Notes under the pieces: generated by a model
What the model was told of the DNA's origin: nothing
Database searches by the model: none
The model's input: the letters and a program-made list of their open reading frames with translations, nothing else
Assembly: GCF_014640075.1 (NCBI RefSeq)
Contig: NZ_BMGG01000001.1
Location: 434,001 to 498,000 of the forward strand
DNA from: Chelatococcus reniformis
GTDB lineage: Bacteria > Pseudomonadota > Alphaproteobacteria > Rhizobiales > Beijerinckiaceae
Reading direction: 5' to 3'
DNA: 64,000 nt
Translations under genes and position numbers: made by a program
Shown here: one piece after another, positions 17,281-27,188 of the stretch
Layout: each line of letters opens with the position of its first letter
Numbering within the stretch: the first letter of the stretch is position 1

Positions 17281-17517
17281 CGCCAGCTGCCGCCGTCAAC
17301 GCCCTGTCGCGCCGGCCGATGTGTCTCCTCTCAAACAACCCGTCATGGTCCCGCGGTCAACCGACGCGCCATCGACGGGGTGGATAGGTGGCATCGACGG
17401 CGCCGGCCTGCCGGCGGCGGGGCGGGCTTCGTAGATCGAGAGCAGATCCACGAGCCTGGAGGCTGCCATGCCCGTCCACCGCCTTTCGCACGCCGCCCGC
17501 CGCGGGAGGGCGCGCCG

Positions 17518-18456
17518 ATGACCCGCGCCGCCGGGACCTGGCGGGTGGGCGACGCCACGATCACCCGCATCGACGAGCTGACGCTCAAGGCCTTTCCCTT
17601 CGAGGCGCTGTTTCCGGAGGGCGACCCCGACACCGTGGCGCGCCACGGCGCCGAGCTGGGCCCCGGCTCCTACGACGCCGCGAACGGGCTGTTCGTGCAG
17701 AGCATCCACACCTGGCTGGTGCGCACGCCCCACCACGTGATCCTGATCGACACCGCCACCGGCAACGACAAGCCGCGCCCGCAGGCGCCGCCGCTCGACC
17801 ACTTGAACGAGCCGTATCTCGCCCGCCTGGCGGCGGCAGGCGTTCAGCCGGAGGAGGTCGACCACGTGCTGCTCACCCACCTGCACGCCGACCACGTGGG
17901 CTGGAACACGCGGCTCGACGAAGGCGGCCGCTGGGTGCCGACCTTCCCCAACGCCACCTACCTCATGTCCGCCGGCGAGCGCGCCTACAACGAGAGCCTG
18001 GCCGACGGGCGGACCCCCGAAGGTCGAGCCCGCCCCGATCCGGCGCTCGGGCCGGCAGCGCGCGAGCCCAGCGCCGGCGTCTACGACGACAGCGTGCGGC
18101 CGGTCATCGACCGCGGCATCGCCCGCTTCGTGCCGGTGGACGGCAGCGAGGTGCTGGACGGCCTCTCCTTCCTGCCGAGCCCCGGCCACAGTATCGACCA
18201 CGCCTCGATCCGCCTGGTCTCGGCCGGCGCCGAGGCGCTGTTCGCCGGCGACGTCATGCACCACCCGCTCCAGGTGGCGGCCCCCGAGCTCAACTCCTGC
18301 TTCTGCGAATTCCCCGAGGCCGCGCTGCGCTCGCGCGCCTGGGCCCTCGCCTACGCGGCGGACCGGGACGTGACAGTGTTCAGCACCCACTTCGCTGAAA
18401 GCTCGGCCGGGCGCGTGCGCCGCGCCGGCGAGCGCTTCGCTTGGCAATTCCTCTGA
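17518..18456 (+). CDS. MBL-fold metallo-hydrolase
   Basis: A 312-residue metallo-beta-lactamase-fold protein. The dinuclear metal motif LLTHLHADHVGWN is near residue 120, with further ligands in SPGHSIDH and LFAGDVMHH and a late STHF. This arrangement is seen in lactonase-like and quinone-type MBL hydrolases; no signal peptide is evident. Start 17518 is chosen because CGGGAGGG precedes it. The alpha/beta hydrolase gene begins 21 bases after its stop, so the two probably form an operon that could act successively on an ester or lactone; the substrate is unknown. Confidence 0.85.
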   Translation: MTRAAGTWRVGDATITRIDELTLKAFPFEALFPEGDPDTVARHGAELGPGSYDAANGLFVQSIHTWLVRTPHHVILIDTATGNDKPRPQAPPLDHLNEPYLARLAAAGVQPEEVDHVLLTHLHADHVGWNTRLDEGGRWVPTFPNATYLMSAGERAYNESLADGRTPEGRARPDPALGPAAREPSAGVYDDSVRPVIDRGIARFVPVDGSEVLDGLSFLPSPGHSIDHASIRLVSAGAEALFAGDVMHHPLQVAAPELNSCFCEFPEAALRSRAWALAYAADRDVTVFSTHFAESSAGRVRRAGERFAWQFL

Positions 18457-18477
18457 GCCCCCCCATCGGAGTCCGTT

Positions 18478-19482
18478 ATGACCAACCATCCCGCCCGCAC
18501 GGTAACGGCCCCGGCGATCGTCGCCGAAGACCTGATGATCCCCAGCGACACCGCCGGCATCGCACTGCACCTGCGCCGCAAGCATCTGGCCGCGGTGTCT
18601 GCCTTCCCCGCCGAACGCACCGTGCTCCTGATGCACGGTGCCACCTATGCCTCCGAGAGCCTGTTCGACGTGCCGCTCGGCGGCACCTCGTTCATGGATC
18701 ACCTCGCCGCCGCCGGCTACGACGTCTATGCCGTCGACGTGCGCGGCTACGGCGGCTCGACGCGGCCGCCGCAGATGGCGGCACCGCCGGTCGACCACCC
18801 GCCCCTGGTCCGCACCGAGACCGGCGTGCGCGACCTCGCCAGCGCCGTCGCCTTCATCCTCGACCGGCAGGGCCTCGCCCGGCTCAATCTGGTCGGCATG
18901 TCGTGGGGCGGCTCGGTCGCCGGCGCCTTCGCCAGCCAGAACAGCGACAGGGTCGGCAAGCTCGCCCTCGTCGCCCCGCTCTGGGTCAATCCGCATCCCA
19001 TGGCGGTCGATCCGGGCGGCCAGCTCGGCGCCTACCGCAAGGTTGCCGTCGATGGCTTCCGCCAGCGCTGGCTCGGCGCCGCCCCGGACGACAAGCGCGG
19101 CGGGCTGATCCCGCCCGGCGGCTTCGAGGCCTTCGCCTCAGCCGCGCTCGCCAGCGATCCGCAGGGCCGCGAGGAGGCGCCGCCCACCATGCGCGCCGTC
19201 AACGGCCCGCTCCAGGACATCCGCGAGGCCTGGTCGGTGGGCCGCGCGCTCTACCGGCCCGAGGCGATCACCGTTCCGGTGCTTCTGGTACATGCGGAAT
19301 GGGACGCCGACGTGCCGCTCGACGTCGCCCGCGCCTTCTTCGGAACGCTCGCCGGCGCGCCCTATCGGCGCTGGGTGGAGATCGGGGAAGGCACGCACAT
19401 GGTGCTCCTGGAGAAGAACCGCTGGCAGGCCTTCGACGCCATCCACGCCTTCCTGGAGGAGCCAGGCGTGCAGGCCGCCTGA
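18478..19482 (+). CDS. Alpha/beta hydrolase
   Basis: A 334-residue alpha/beta-hydrolase. The nucleophile elbow is GMSWGGS near residue 142, the acid is probably the Asp in HAEWDADVPLD, and the base is in GEGTHMVL near residue 302. The oxyanion region LLMHGATYASES has an unusual A-T-Y after HG. There is a broad insert at about 95-120. Cytoplasmic by appearance. It probably shares a transcript with the MBL-fold gene upstream. A palindromic hairpin starts eight bases after its stop. Confidence 0.85.
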   Translation: MTNHPARTVTAPAIVAEDLMIPSDTAGIALHLRRKHLAAVSAFPAERTVLLMHGATYASESLFDVPLGGTSFMDHLAAAGYDVYAVDVRGYGGSTRPPQMAAPPVDHPPLVRTETGVRDLASAVAFILDRQGLARLNLVGMSWGGSVAGAFASQNSDRVGKLALVAPLWVNPHPMAVDPGGQLGAYRKVAVDGFRQRWLGAAPDDKRGGLIPPGGFEAFASAALASDPQGREEAPPTMRAVNGPLQDIREAWSVGRALYRPEAITVPVLLVHAEWDADVPLDVARAFFGTLAGAPYRRWVEIGEGTHMVLLEKNRWQAFDAIHAFLEEPGVQAA

Positions 19483-19490
19483 GCTGGTTC

Positions 19491-19510
19491 GCGGTGGTTG
19501 CAACCGCCGC
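19491..19510. terminator. Palindrome after the alpha/beta hydrolase gene
   Basis: GCGGTGGTTG/CAACCGCCGC is a 20-base palindrome with one mismatched pair. Folded in RNA it gives about 8 bp with loop TGCA. No T-run follows. It may be a terminator for the upstream gene or, given its dyad, an operator for cluster 1, whose first gene begins 175 bases on. Confidence 0.35.
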
Positions 19511-19685
19511 GGATCCACCCGCCGATCGATAACCGTCGCCTATCGACGCAATCCAACCCTCCTATTTTACATTTTCCGGCACCCATGCCCTACTCCGGCA
19601 CGACGGGCCGCCGATGCAGCGGCCCGCGACGGGCGCGGCTGGCCGCGCCCGACAACAAGAAGAACCGGTCTGGGTAGGAACAGCG

Positions 19686-20696
19686 ATGGTGGGATCAACG
19701 GTCTCGGTCGGTCAGCATCGGCCTGCGCGGTTTCCGCGCCTGCTCGTCTCGCAGGAAGCCGTGATCCTGATCGTGGCGATCGTGCTCGCGCTGGTCTTTG
19801 CGCTGACGCTGCCCGGCTTCGCCACCGTCGGCAATCTGCTCACCCTCGCCCGCAGCGTCTCGGTGCTCGGCATCCTCGGCCTCGCCATGGCGCTGGTGGT
19901 GATCGGGCGCGGCCTCGACCTCTCGCTCATCGCGGCCATGGCCGCCGGCTCCGCCGCGGTGATCCAGGCGCTGAACGCCGGGCTGCCGGTGCCGGTGGCC
20001 TTGCTCATCGGCCTCGCCGTGGTGCTCGCCATCGGCTTCGTCAACGGCTGGGTGATCGCCTTCGTCGAGGTGCCGGCGCTGTTCACCACGCTCGCCACCG
20101 CCTTCCTGATCTTCGGGCTCACCCGCTTCGTGCTGAAGACGGTCATCGTCTATCCGCCGCCGACCGCCACCGCCTTCCTCTACCTGGGCCAGGGCCGGCC
20201 GCTCGGCATCCCCATGCCGATCATCATGTTCGCCGCCGTCGCCGTGCTGGTGCACCTGTTCCTGTCGCGCACGCGCGCCGGCCGCTTCATCTATGCCCGC
20301 GGCGACAACACCGAGGCGGCCCGGCTCACCGGCGTCGACGTCAGGCGCGACATCATCGTCTCCTACATGCTGGCCGCCGCCATCGGCTTCCTCGCCGGCA
20401 TCGTCTCGAGCGCCTCCACCGCCAGCATGAACATGCAGATCATCAACTCGACGCTGATCTTCGACGTCGTGCTGGTGGTGGTGCTCGGCGGCGTCAGCCT
20501 GGTGGGCGGGCGCGGCAGCGTGCTCAGCGTGCTGGTGGGCACGCTGCTCATCGGCGTGCTGCTCAACGGCCTCACCATCATGAACGTCAACGGCCAGGTC
20601 CAGGATATCATCCGCGGGCTGGTGCTGCTCGGCGCCATCATCCTCGACAACCGGCTGCACCCGCGCGACGAGGAGACGGCCCGGCAGGGCGACTGA
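19686..20696 (+). CDS. Cluster 1: CUT2-type sugar ABC permease (RbsC-like)
   Basis: A 336-residue inner-membrane permease of the ribose/monosaccharide (CUT2) class. Family segments: LALVFALTLPGF at the first helix, ALVVIGRGLDLSL near 80 (the family norm is S-G-G-I-D-L-S), VVVLGGVSLVGGRGS near 265 and NRLHPRDEETARQGD at the C-terminus. That tail is shared residue for residue with the cluster 2 paralogue ending at 47904. Start 19686 follows GTAGGAACAGCG. It is the plain partner of the fused permease at 22038, so the membrane pore is probably a heterodimer. AT-rich DNA at about 19556-19575 may carry the promoter. Confidence 0.87.
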   Translation: MVGSTVSVGQHRPARFPRLLVSQEAVILIVAIVLALVFALTLPGFATVGNLLTLARSVSVLGILGLAMALVVIGRGLDLSLIAAMAAGSAAVIQALNAGLPVPVALLIGLAVVLAIGFVNGWVIAFVEVPALFTTLATAFLIFGLTRFVLKTVIVYPPPTATAFLYLGQGRPLGIPMPIIMFAAVAVLVHLFLSRTRAGRFIYARGDNTEAARLTGVDVRRDIIVSYMLAAAIGFLAGIVSSASTASMNMQIINSTLIFDVVLVVVLGGVSLVGGRGSVLSVLVGTLLIGVLLNGLTIMNVNGQVQDIIRGLVLLGAIILDNRLHPRDEETARQGD

Positions 20697-20784
20697 GCCT
20701 GAGGCCGCCTGCCAACGGCCAGCTTGGGGCGACGACAAGCGTCGAACGACGCCAAACAACAGTACAATGCCAGTGGAGGAAACA

Positions 20785-21807
20785 ATGTCGATCAGGATCA
20801 GCCAAAGACTTGCGGTGGTCCTCGGCGCCGCCGCCTTCGCCGCGGCGGGCGCCGCCGGCGCGGCCGAGACGCCGCAGCCGAGCAAGGGGGGCGTCGAGCT
20901 GCAGCAGAAGGCCGAGGCGCTGCGCGGCAAGACCATCGCCTGGGTGCCGGTGACCCTGGGCTTCCCGCTCGCCGACGAATGGACCGCCGTGATGAAGCAG
21001 GAGGCCGAGGCCGCCGGCATGAAGCTCGTGGTGCGCGATCCCGGCTGGAACGCCACCGCTCAACTCCAGGCGGTCTCCGCGCTGATCGGCGACAAGGTCG
21101 ACGTCGTCGTCGTGCAGAACCCCAACGTCCAGCTGCTGGCCAAGGAGCTGAAGCGCGCCAACGAGAACGGCGCCTTCGTGGTGCAGGTCAACATGGCCTC
21201 CAACCACCGGGCCGACGCCTTCGTCGGCGCCAACTTCATCCGCATCGGCCAGATGCTCGGCGAGGAGGTCATCAAGGCCTGCGGCAAGGGCTCGGGCACC
21301 TCGGGCAAGGTGCAGATCGTGCAGGGCGAACTCACCGCCACGGCGAGCCTCGACCAGATGGCCGGCCTGATGGCGGCCCTCAACAAGGACGACACCATCA
21401 AGGTGGTGTCCGACCAGGCGGCGGGCTGGGACGCGAACAAGGCGCTCGACATCACCTCCTCGGTCATCCAGCAGCACCCGGACCTGTGCGCCAGCGTCGG
21501 CTTCTGGGGCATCATGCAGGCCGGCGCCGCCCAGGCCATCAAGGCCGCCGGCAAGCTCGGCAAGGTGAAGATCTACGCCTCGGGCGAAGGTAGCCGCTCC
21601 GACTGCGACATGATCCAGCAGGGCCTGTTCGACAAATTCGTCAACTACAACGCCAAGCAGCAGGGCCACGACATCATGCAGACCATCAACTTCCTGCTGC
21701 AAAGCGGCCAGAAGCCCGGCTCGCTCTACATCGCCAACTTCAGCGAGCTCAACTGGCTCGACAAGGAGACCGGCAAGGGCGACGCCTGCTGGGATTTGAA
21801 GAAGTAG
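20785..21807 (+). CDS. Cluster 1: sugar-type ABC substrate-binding protein
   Basis: A 340-residue exported protein of the Peripla_BP_4 (RbsB-like) fold. The signal peptide ends near AGAAGAA|ETPQPS. The mature part shows IAWVPVTLGFPLADEW, VVVVQNPNVQLLAKEL and SVGFWGIMQAGAAQAI. Cys pairs (ACGKG, DLCASV, SDCDM, DACWD) may form disulfides and most recur in the cluster 2 paralogue. Start 20785 follows GTGGAGGAAACA, a strong ribosome binding site; an in-frame ATG 18 bases earlier lacks one. The W-rich, F-rich cleft segments differ from ribose or galactose binders, so the ligand is unassigned. Confidence 0.88.
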   Translation: MSIRISQRLAVVLGAAAFAAAGAAGAAETPQPSKGGVELQQKAEALRGKTIAWVPVTLGFPLADEWTAVMKQEAEAAGMKLVVRDPGWNATAQLQAVSALIGDKVDVVVVQNPNVQLLAKELKRANENGAFVVQVNMASNHRADAFVGANFIRIGQMLGEEVIKACGKGSGTSGKVQIVQGELTATASLDQMAGLMAALNKDDTIKVVSDQAAGWDANKALDITSSVIQQHPDLCASVGFWGIMQAGAAQAIKAAGKLGKVKIYASGEGSRSDCDMIQQGLFDKFVNYNAKQQGHDIMQTINFLLQSGQKPGSLYIANFSELNWLDKETGKGDACWDLKK

Positions 21808-21822
21808 CTGCGGCGTTCGAGC

Positions 21823-21919
21823 GGATGGATGGCCGGGTCAAGCCCTGCCATGACGAGGTTGAGGCGGAAAAGCCCATATCCTCAACGTCATAGCCGGGCT
21901 TGACCCGGCTATCCATCTC
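21823..21919. repeat. Palindromic intergenic element pair, family A
   Basis: GATGGATGGCCGGGTCAAGC at about 21823 and its inverted counterpart ending GGCTATCCATC at 21916. It is placed between the cluster 1 binding-protein and fused-permease genes, exactly as in cluster 2 and comparable to the amide operon. Confidence 0.75.
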
Positions 21920-22037
21920 CTTGGAATCAAGGGCCGGGGCCGAAGCCCCGGCTCCAGCGGAAGAATTCGAGCCCATCTCGGCACTCGGATAAGCCGGCCC
22001 GGCTGCCGAGACACAGAAGAACCCTAAGGGAGAGCCC

Positions 22038-24239
22038 ATGTCGGTCGCCGCTTCGCCGCCGCCGCGGTCGTCGGTCCGGGACGCCGTCAACGATCTGCGC
22101 TACCGCTTCTCGATCAAGCTGTTCCTGTCGGAGCTCCTGTCGAAGAACTGGATGGAGCCGATCGTTCCGTTCCTGCTGATGGTGGCGCTGATCGGCTATT
22201 TCTCGGCGACGGTGCCCAACTACACCTCGCTCGACAACACCCAGCAGCTGTTGCGGCTGTTCGCCGAGATCGGCCTCGTCTCGGTGGCCATGGGCTTCGT
22301 GCTCATCTCCGGCGGCATCGATCTCAGCGTCGGCGCCATCTTCGCGGTGACCAACCTCGCCGCGCTCATCCTGTTCAAGTCGTGGGAATGGCCGGTGTGG
22401 GCGGTGGCGCTCGGCACGCTCGCCGTCGGCGCCTTCATCGGGCTGATCAACGGCGTGCTCGTCGGCTACCTCAAGGCGCGGCCGTTCCTCACCACGCTGG
22501 TGACCCTGATCATCCTGCGCGCCGGCTTCGACATGGTGAGCGAGAAATACGCCCCGCGCTTCGCCGTCTCCGATATCGAGAGCGACGTCTGGGATTTTCT
22601 GGGCGGCGGCACCATTCTCGGCATCCCCACCAACGCCCTGGCACTGCTCGTGGTGCTGATCATCGGCCACGTCTACTTGAGCCGCTCGCGCTACGGCTGG
22701 CACATCATGGCGGTGGGCTCCAGCCGCAAGGCGGCGCGCCACGCCGGCATCCGCGTGGAGCGGGTGCTGCTCGGCACCTACGTGCTCTCCGGCCTGCTCT
22801 GCGCGCTCGCCGGCCTGTTCTACGCGGCGCGCCAGAACAGCGCCGGCTCCGACACCGGCCAGGGCTGGGAAATGCAGGCGCTGACCGCCGTGGTGCTCGG
22901 CGGCATCTCGCTCGCCGGCGGCCGCGGCACCGTGTGGCGGGCGGCCATGGGCGCCGTCATCGTCTTCCTCCTGATCAACGGCTTCGTGCGGCTGGGGCTG
23001 GAGGGCTACCTCACCATGGCGGCGCTGGGCGCCATCCTGCTCGTCGCCGTGGGCTTCGACGTCAAATGGGCGAAGAACCGGGGCAAGGCGATCCAGAAGA
23101 TCTACGTCAACCCGACGCGGCTGGAGCTGAAGCAGGCGCCCTCCATCGCCCGCGGCAGCGCCTCGCCCTACGCCGAGAACGACCGACTGAGCCAGGCCGA
23201 GGTCATCGGGCTCGGCCAGGTCGAGGGCCCCGAAGACGTCATCCTCGACCGGCAGGACAGGCTCTACACCGGCACCCGCGAGGGCTGGATCCTGCGCTTC
23301 TCCGGCCCCAACTTCGAGCACCGCGAGGTCTTCGCCCGCATGGGCGGCCGGCCGCTCGGCCTCGCCTTCGACAAGGACGAGAACCTGGTCTGCTGCAACG
23401 GCGGCATGGGTGTCTACGGCGTCACGCCCCAGGGCGAGATCTTCAAGATCACCGACGAGACCAACCGCACCTGGGGCAAGCTCAACGACGATTCGCGCCT
23501 GCGCCTCGCCGACGACCTCGACATCGCCCCGGACGGCAAGATCTACTTCTCGGAAGCCACCATCCGCTACGAGATGCACAGCTGGGACATGGACGGCATC
23601 GAGGGCCGCGGCAACGGCCGCATGATCTGCTACGACCCGGCGACGCGCACCACCCGCACCATCATCAAGAACCAGCGCTTCCCCAACGGCGTGTGCGTGG
23701 CCCACGACGGCCAGTCGGTGCTCTATGTCTCCACCTGGCTGTGCCGCATCCTGCGCTACTGGATTGCCGGACCGAAGAAGGGCCAGCTGGAAACCGTGGT
23801 GGAGCAGCTGCCGGGCTACCCCGACAACCTGAACCGCGCCTCCGACGGCGGCTACTGGCTGGCGCTCGCCGGCATCCGCTCGCCGGCCTACGACCTCGCC
23901 ATGCGCAAGCCCGACTTCCGCCTGCGCATGGTGAAGGAGATCCCGCGCGACGAGTGGCTCTACCCCGGCCTCAACAACGGCTGCGTAGTGAAGCTCGATG
24001 CCGATTGCCAGCCGGTGGAGACCTACTGGGACCCGACGGGCAAGCTGCACCCCACCATCACCTCCATGCGCGAGCACAAGGGCTATCTCTACATCGGGGG
24101 CCTGGAGAACAACCGCATCGGCCGTATCAAGCTCCCGGGCGCCGACCCCGACTGGACGGGGTGGGAGAGCTATTGGGGTAACAAGCAGAATTCCCGAGTC
24201 CGCCCAACGAGCGGGTCCGGGATTTCTGCAGTATCTTGA
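22038..24239 (+). CDS. Cluster 1: CUT2 permease fused to strictosidine-synthase/SMP-30-like propeller
   Basis: A 733-residue fusion. Residues about 25-345 are an RbsC-like permease (LISGGIDLSVGAIF near 92, VVLGGISLAGGRGTVW near 290). After a linker (KNRGKAIQKIYVNP, about 345-382), residues about 385-715 form a six-bladed propeller of the Str_synth/SGL lactonase type. Family segments: EGPEDVILD, FPNGVCVAHDG and LPGYPDNLNRASDGGYWLA, which keep Glu, Asn and Asp expected at the metal site. The permease C-terminus in this family is cytoplasmic, so the propeller would face the cytoplasm. Start 22038 follows TAAGGGAGAGCCC. The last 18 or so residues after ESYWG are coded by a palindromic element and are missing from the paralogue. 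Confidence 0.88.
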   Translation: MSVAASPPPRSSVRDAVNDLRYRFSIKLFLSELLSKNWMEPIVPFLLMVALIGYFSATVPNYTSLDNTQQLLRLFAEIGLVSVAMGFVLISGGIDLSVGAIFAVTNLAALILFKSWEWPVWAVALGTLAVGAFIGLINGVLVGYLKARPFLTTLVTLIILRAGFDMVSEKYAPRFAVSDIESDVWDFLGGGTILGIPTNALALLVVLIIGHVYLSRSRYGWHIMAVGSSRKAARHAGIRVERVLLGTYVLSGLLCALAGLFYAARQNSAGSDTGQGWEMQALTAVVLGGISLAGGRGTVWRAAMGAVIVFLLINGFVRLGLEGYLTMAALGAILLVAVGFDVKWAKNRGKAIQKIYVNPTRLELKQAPSIARGSASPYAENDRLSQAEVIGLGQVEGPEDVILDRQDRLYTGTREGWILRFSGPNFEHREVFARMGGRPLGLAFDKDENLVCCNGGMGVYGVTPQGEIFKITDETNRTWGKLNDDSRLRLADDLDIAPDGKIYFSEATIRYEMHSWDMDGIEGRGNGRMICYDPATRTTRTIIKNQRFPNGVCVAHDGQSVLYVSTWLCRILRYWIAGPKKGQLETVVEQLPGYPDNLNRASDGGYWLALAGIRSPAYDLAMRKPDFRLRMVKEIPRDEWLYPGLNNGCVVKLDADCQPVETYWDPTGKLHPTITSMREHKGYLYIGGLENNRIGRIKLPGADPDWTGWESYWGNKQNSRVRPTSGSGISAVS

Positions 24240-24300
24240 AAATTTTAGCTGAAATTTTCGAACCGGAACTCAGTTCCGGTCGCAGATTTCAGCTTAAGCG
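24183..24300. repeat. AT-richer palindromic element spanning the 3' end of the fusion gene
   Basis: Two stems: AGAATTCCCGAGTCCGC (24186-24202) against GCGGGTCCGGGATTTCT (24211-24227), 13 of 17 positions complementary; and GCTGAAATTTTCGAACCGG against CCGGTCGCAGATTTCAGC around an AACTCAGTT centre (about 24248-24295). The first stem lies inside the coding region and provides the stop at 24237-24239. Base composition departs from neighbouring genes. Confidence 0.6.
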
Positions 24301-24313
24301 GCGGAGCTGAATC

Positions 24314-25428
24314 ATGGCCTTCTACAGTCACTTCCTCCGCAACATGGAGCAGATCTTCTTCCCGGACCGGGACCAGCACGCCATCCCCTCCATGGACGGC
24401 GCGCTCTCCCCCAACGGCAAGCTCGACGCCTTCACCGTGCTGCTGCCCGATTTGACCGACGTCGACGATGTCGCCGTCGCCCCCGACGGCCTCTACGTCT
24501 CCGCCGGGCGCCAGGTGGTGCACCGCTTCGGCCCCGGCCTCGGCCAGAGCCGCACCCTGGCGAGCTTCGACGCCGCGGCGGGCGCCCTGGCGCTGCACCC
24601 GGACGGGCGCCTGCTCGTCTGCGTCGCCGGCAAAGGCCTTGCGGCGATTGGCACCGACGGCGGCCAGCGCTGGCTGACCGAGGCGGAGGGACAGCCCCTC
24701 GCCTGCCTCACCGGCGTCGCCGCGGCGCCCGACGGCACCATCGTGCTGACAGACGGCAGCAGCCGCCACCGCGCCGCCGACTGGTGCCGCGACCTGATGG
24801 AGAAGAATGCCGCTGGCCGGCTCATCGTCGCCGACGCCGGGCTCGCCACGGCCCGCGTGGTGCGCGGCGGGCTCGCCTATCCGCACGGCTGTGCGTTCTC
24901 GGCCGATGGGCGCCAGCTCTGGTTCACCGAGAGTTGGATGCACCGCGTCAGCCGCTGCGCCTCCGGCGCCGGGGGCCTCGCCGCGCCCGAGGTGTTGATC
25001 CCCAACCTGCCGGGCTATCCGGCGCGCCTCACCCCGGCTGCGGCCGGCGGCTTCTGGCTGCCGCTGTTCGCGTTGCGCACGCACCTGGTCGAGCTGGTGC
25101 TGCGCGACGACGACTTCCGCCGCGACATGATGCTCTCGATCGCCCCGGAGCTGTGGATCGCGCCGCAGTATGCGTCCGGCAAGAGCTACCTGGAGCCGTT
25201 GCAGGGCGGCGGCATGCGCAAGCTCGGCATCCTCAAGCCCTGGGCGCCGCCGCGCTCCTATGGCTTCGTCGGCCGCATCGGTGACGACGGCCGCTTCCTC
25301 GACAGCGTCCAGAGCCGGGCGGGCGGCGACCACCACGGCATCGTCAGGGCCATCGAGCCGCCGCAGGGCCTCGTCGTCGTCTCCAAGGCGATGGGCCAGC
25401 TGCTCCAAGCCCCAGCGGAGACCCGCCA

Positions 25429-25432
<4 letters not shown>
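24314..25432 (+). CDS. Cluster 1: free-standing propeller, SMP-30/strictosidine-synthase-like, degenerate site
   Basis: A 372-residue six-bladed propeller without signal peptide. Characteristic segments: DVDDVAVAPDGLYVSAG, YPHGCAFSADGRQLWFTESW and LPGYPARLTPAAAGGFWLP. Compared with the fused propeller, the metal-site Asn (FPNG) is replaced by His (YPHG) and the Asp (YPDN) by Ala (YPAR), so lactonase activity is doubtful; binding or regulatory use is an inference. The N-terminal LRNMEQIFFPDRDQHAIPSM segment recurs in the cluster 2 homologue. Start 24314 has GGAG upstream. The stop overlaps the ATPase start (ATGA). Confidence 0.82.
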
Positions 25433-27006
<1,574 letters not shown>

Positions 27007-27039
27007 TCCTCGCCGCGACACGGGGCGGTCGCGTCGCCG

Positions 27040-27165
27040 CCCCCTCCACCGCCTACGGCGGTCCCCTCCCCCGCTGCGCGGAGGAGGAACAGGCGCGGCG
27101 GCAAGGCTTTGATCCTCCCCCGCAACGCGGGGGAGGGGGACCATGAGCAGCATGGTGGAGGGGGC
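27040..27165. repeat. Palindromic intergenic element, family D
   Basis: CCCCCTCCACCGCCTACGGC ... GACCATGAGCAGCATGGTGG with inner stems CTCCCCCGCTGCGCGGAGGA and CTCCCCCGCAACGCGGGGGA. It separates the end of cluster 1 from the convergent binding-protein gene. Confidence 0.7.
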
Positions 27166-27188
27166 CGGCGCGCCCATCCTGCTCCGGG

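Noticed and set aside
17281-17517. Small minus-strand peptide (MAASRLVDLLSIYEARPA...) upstream of the MBL gene
   Set aside because: It has no ribosome binding site, no recognisable family, and runs into the start region of the plus-strand gene.
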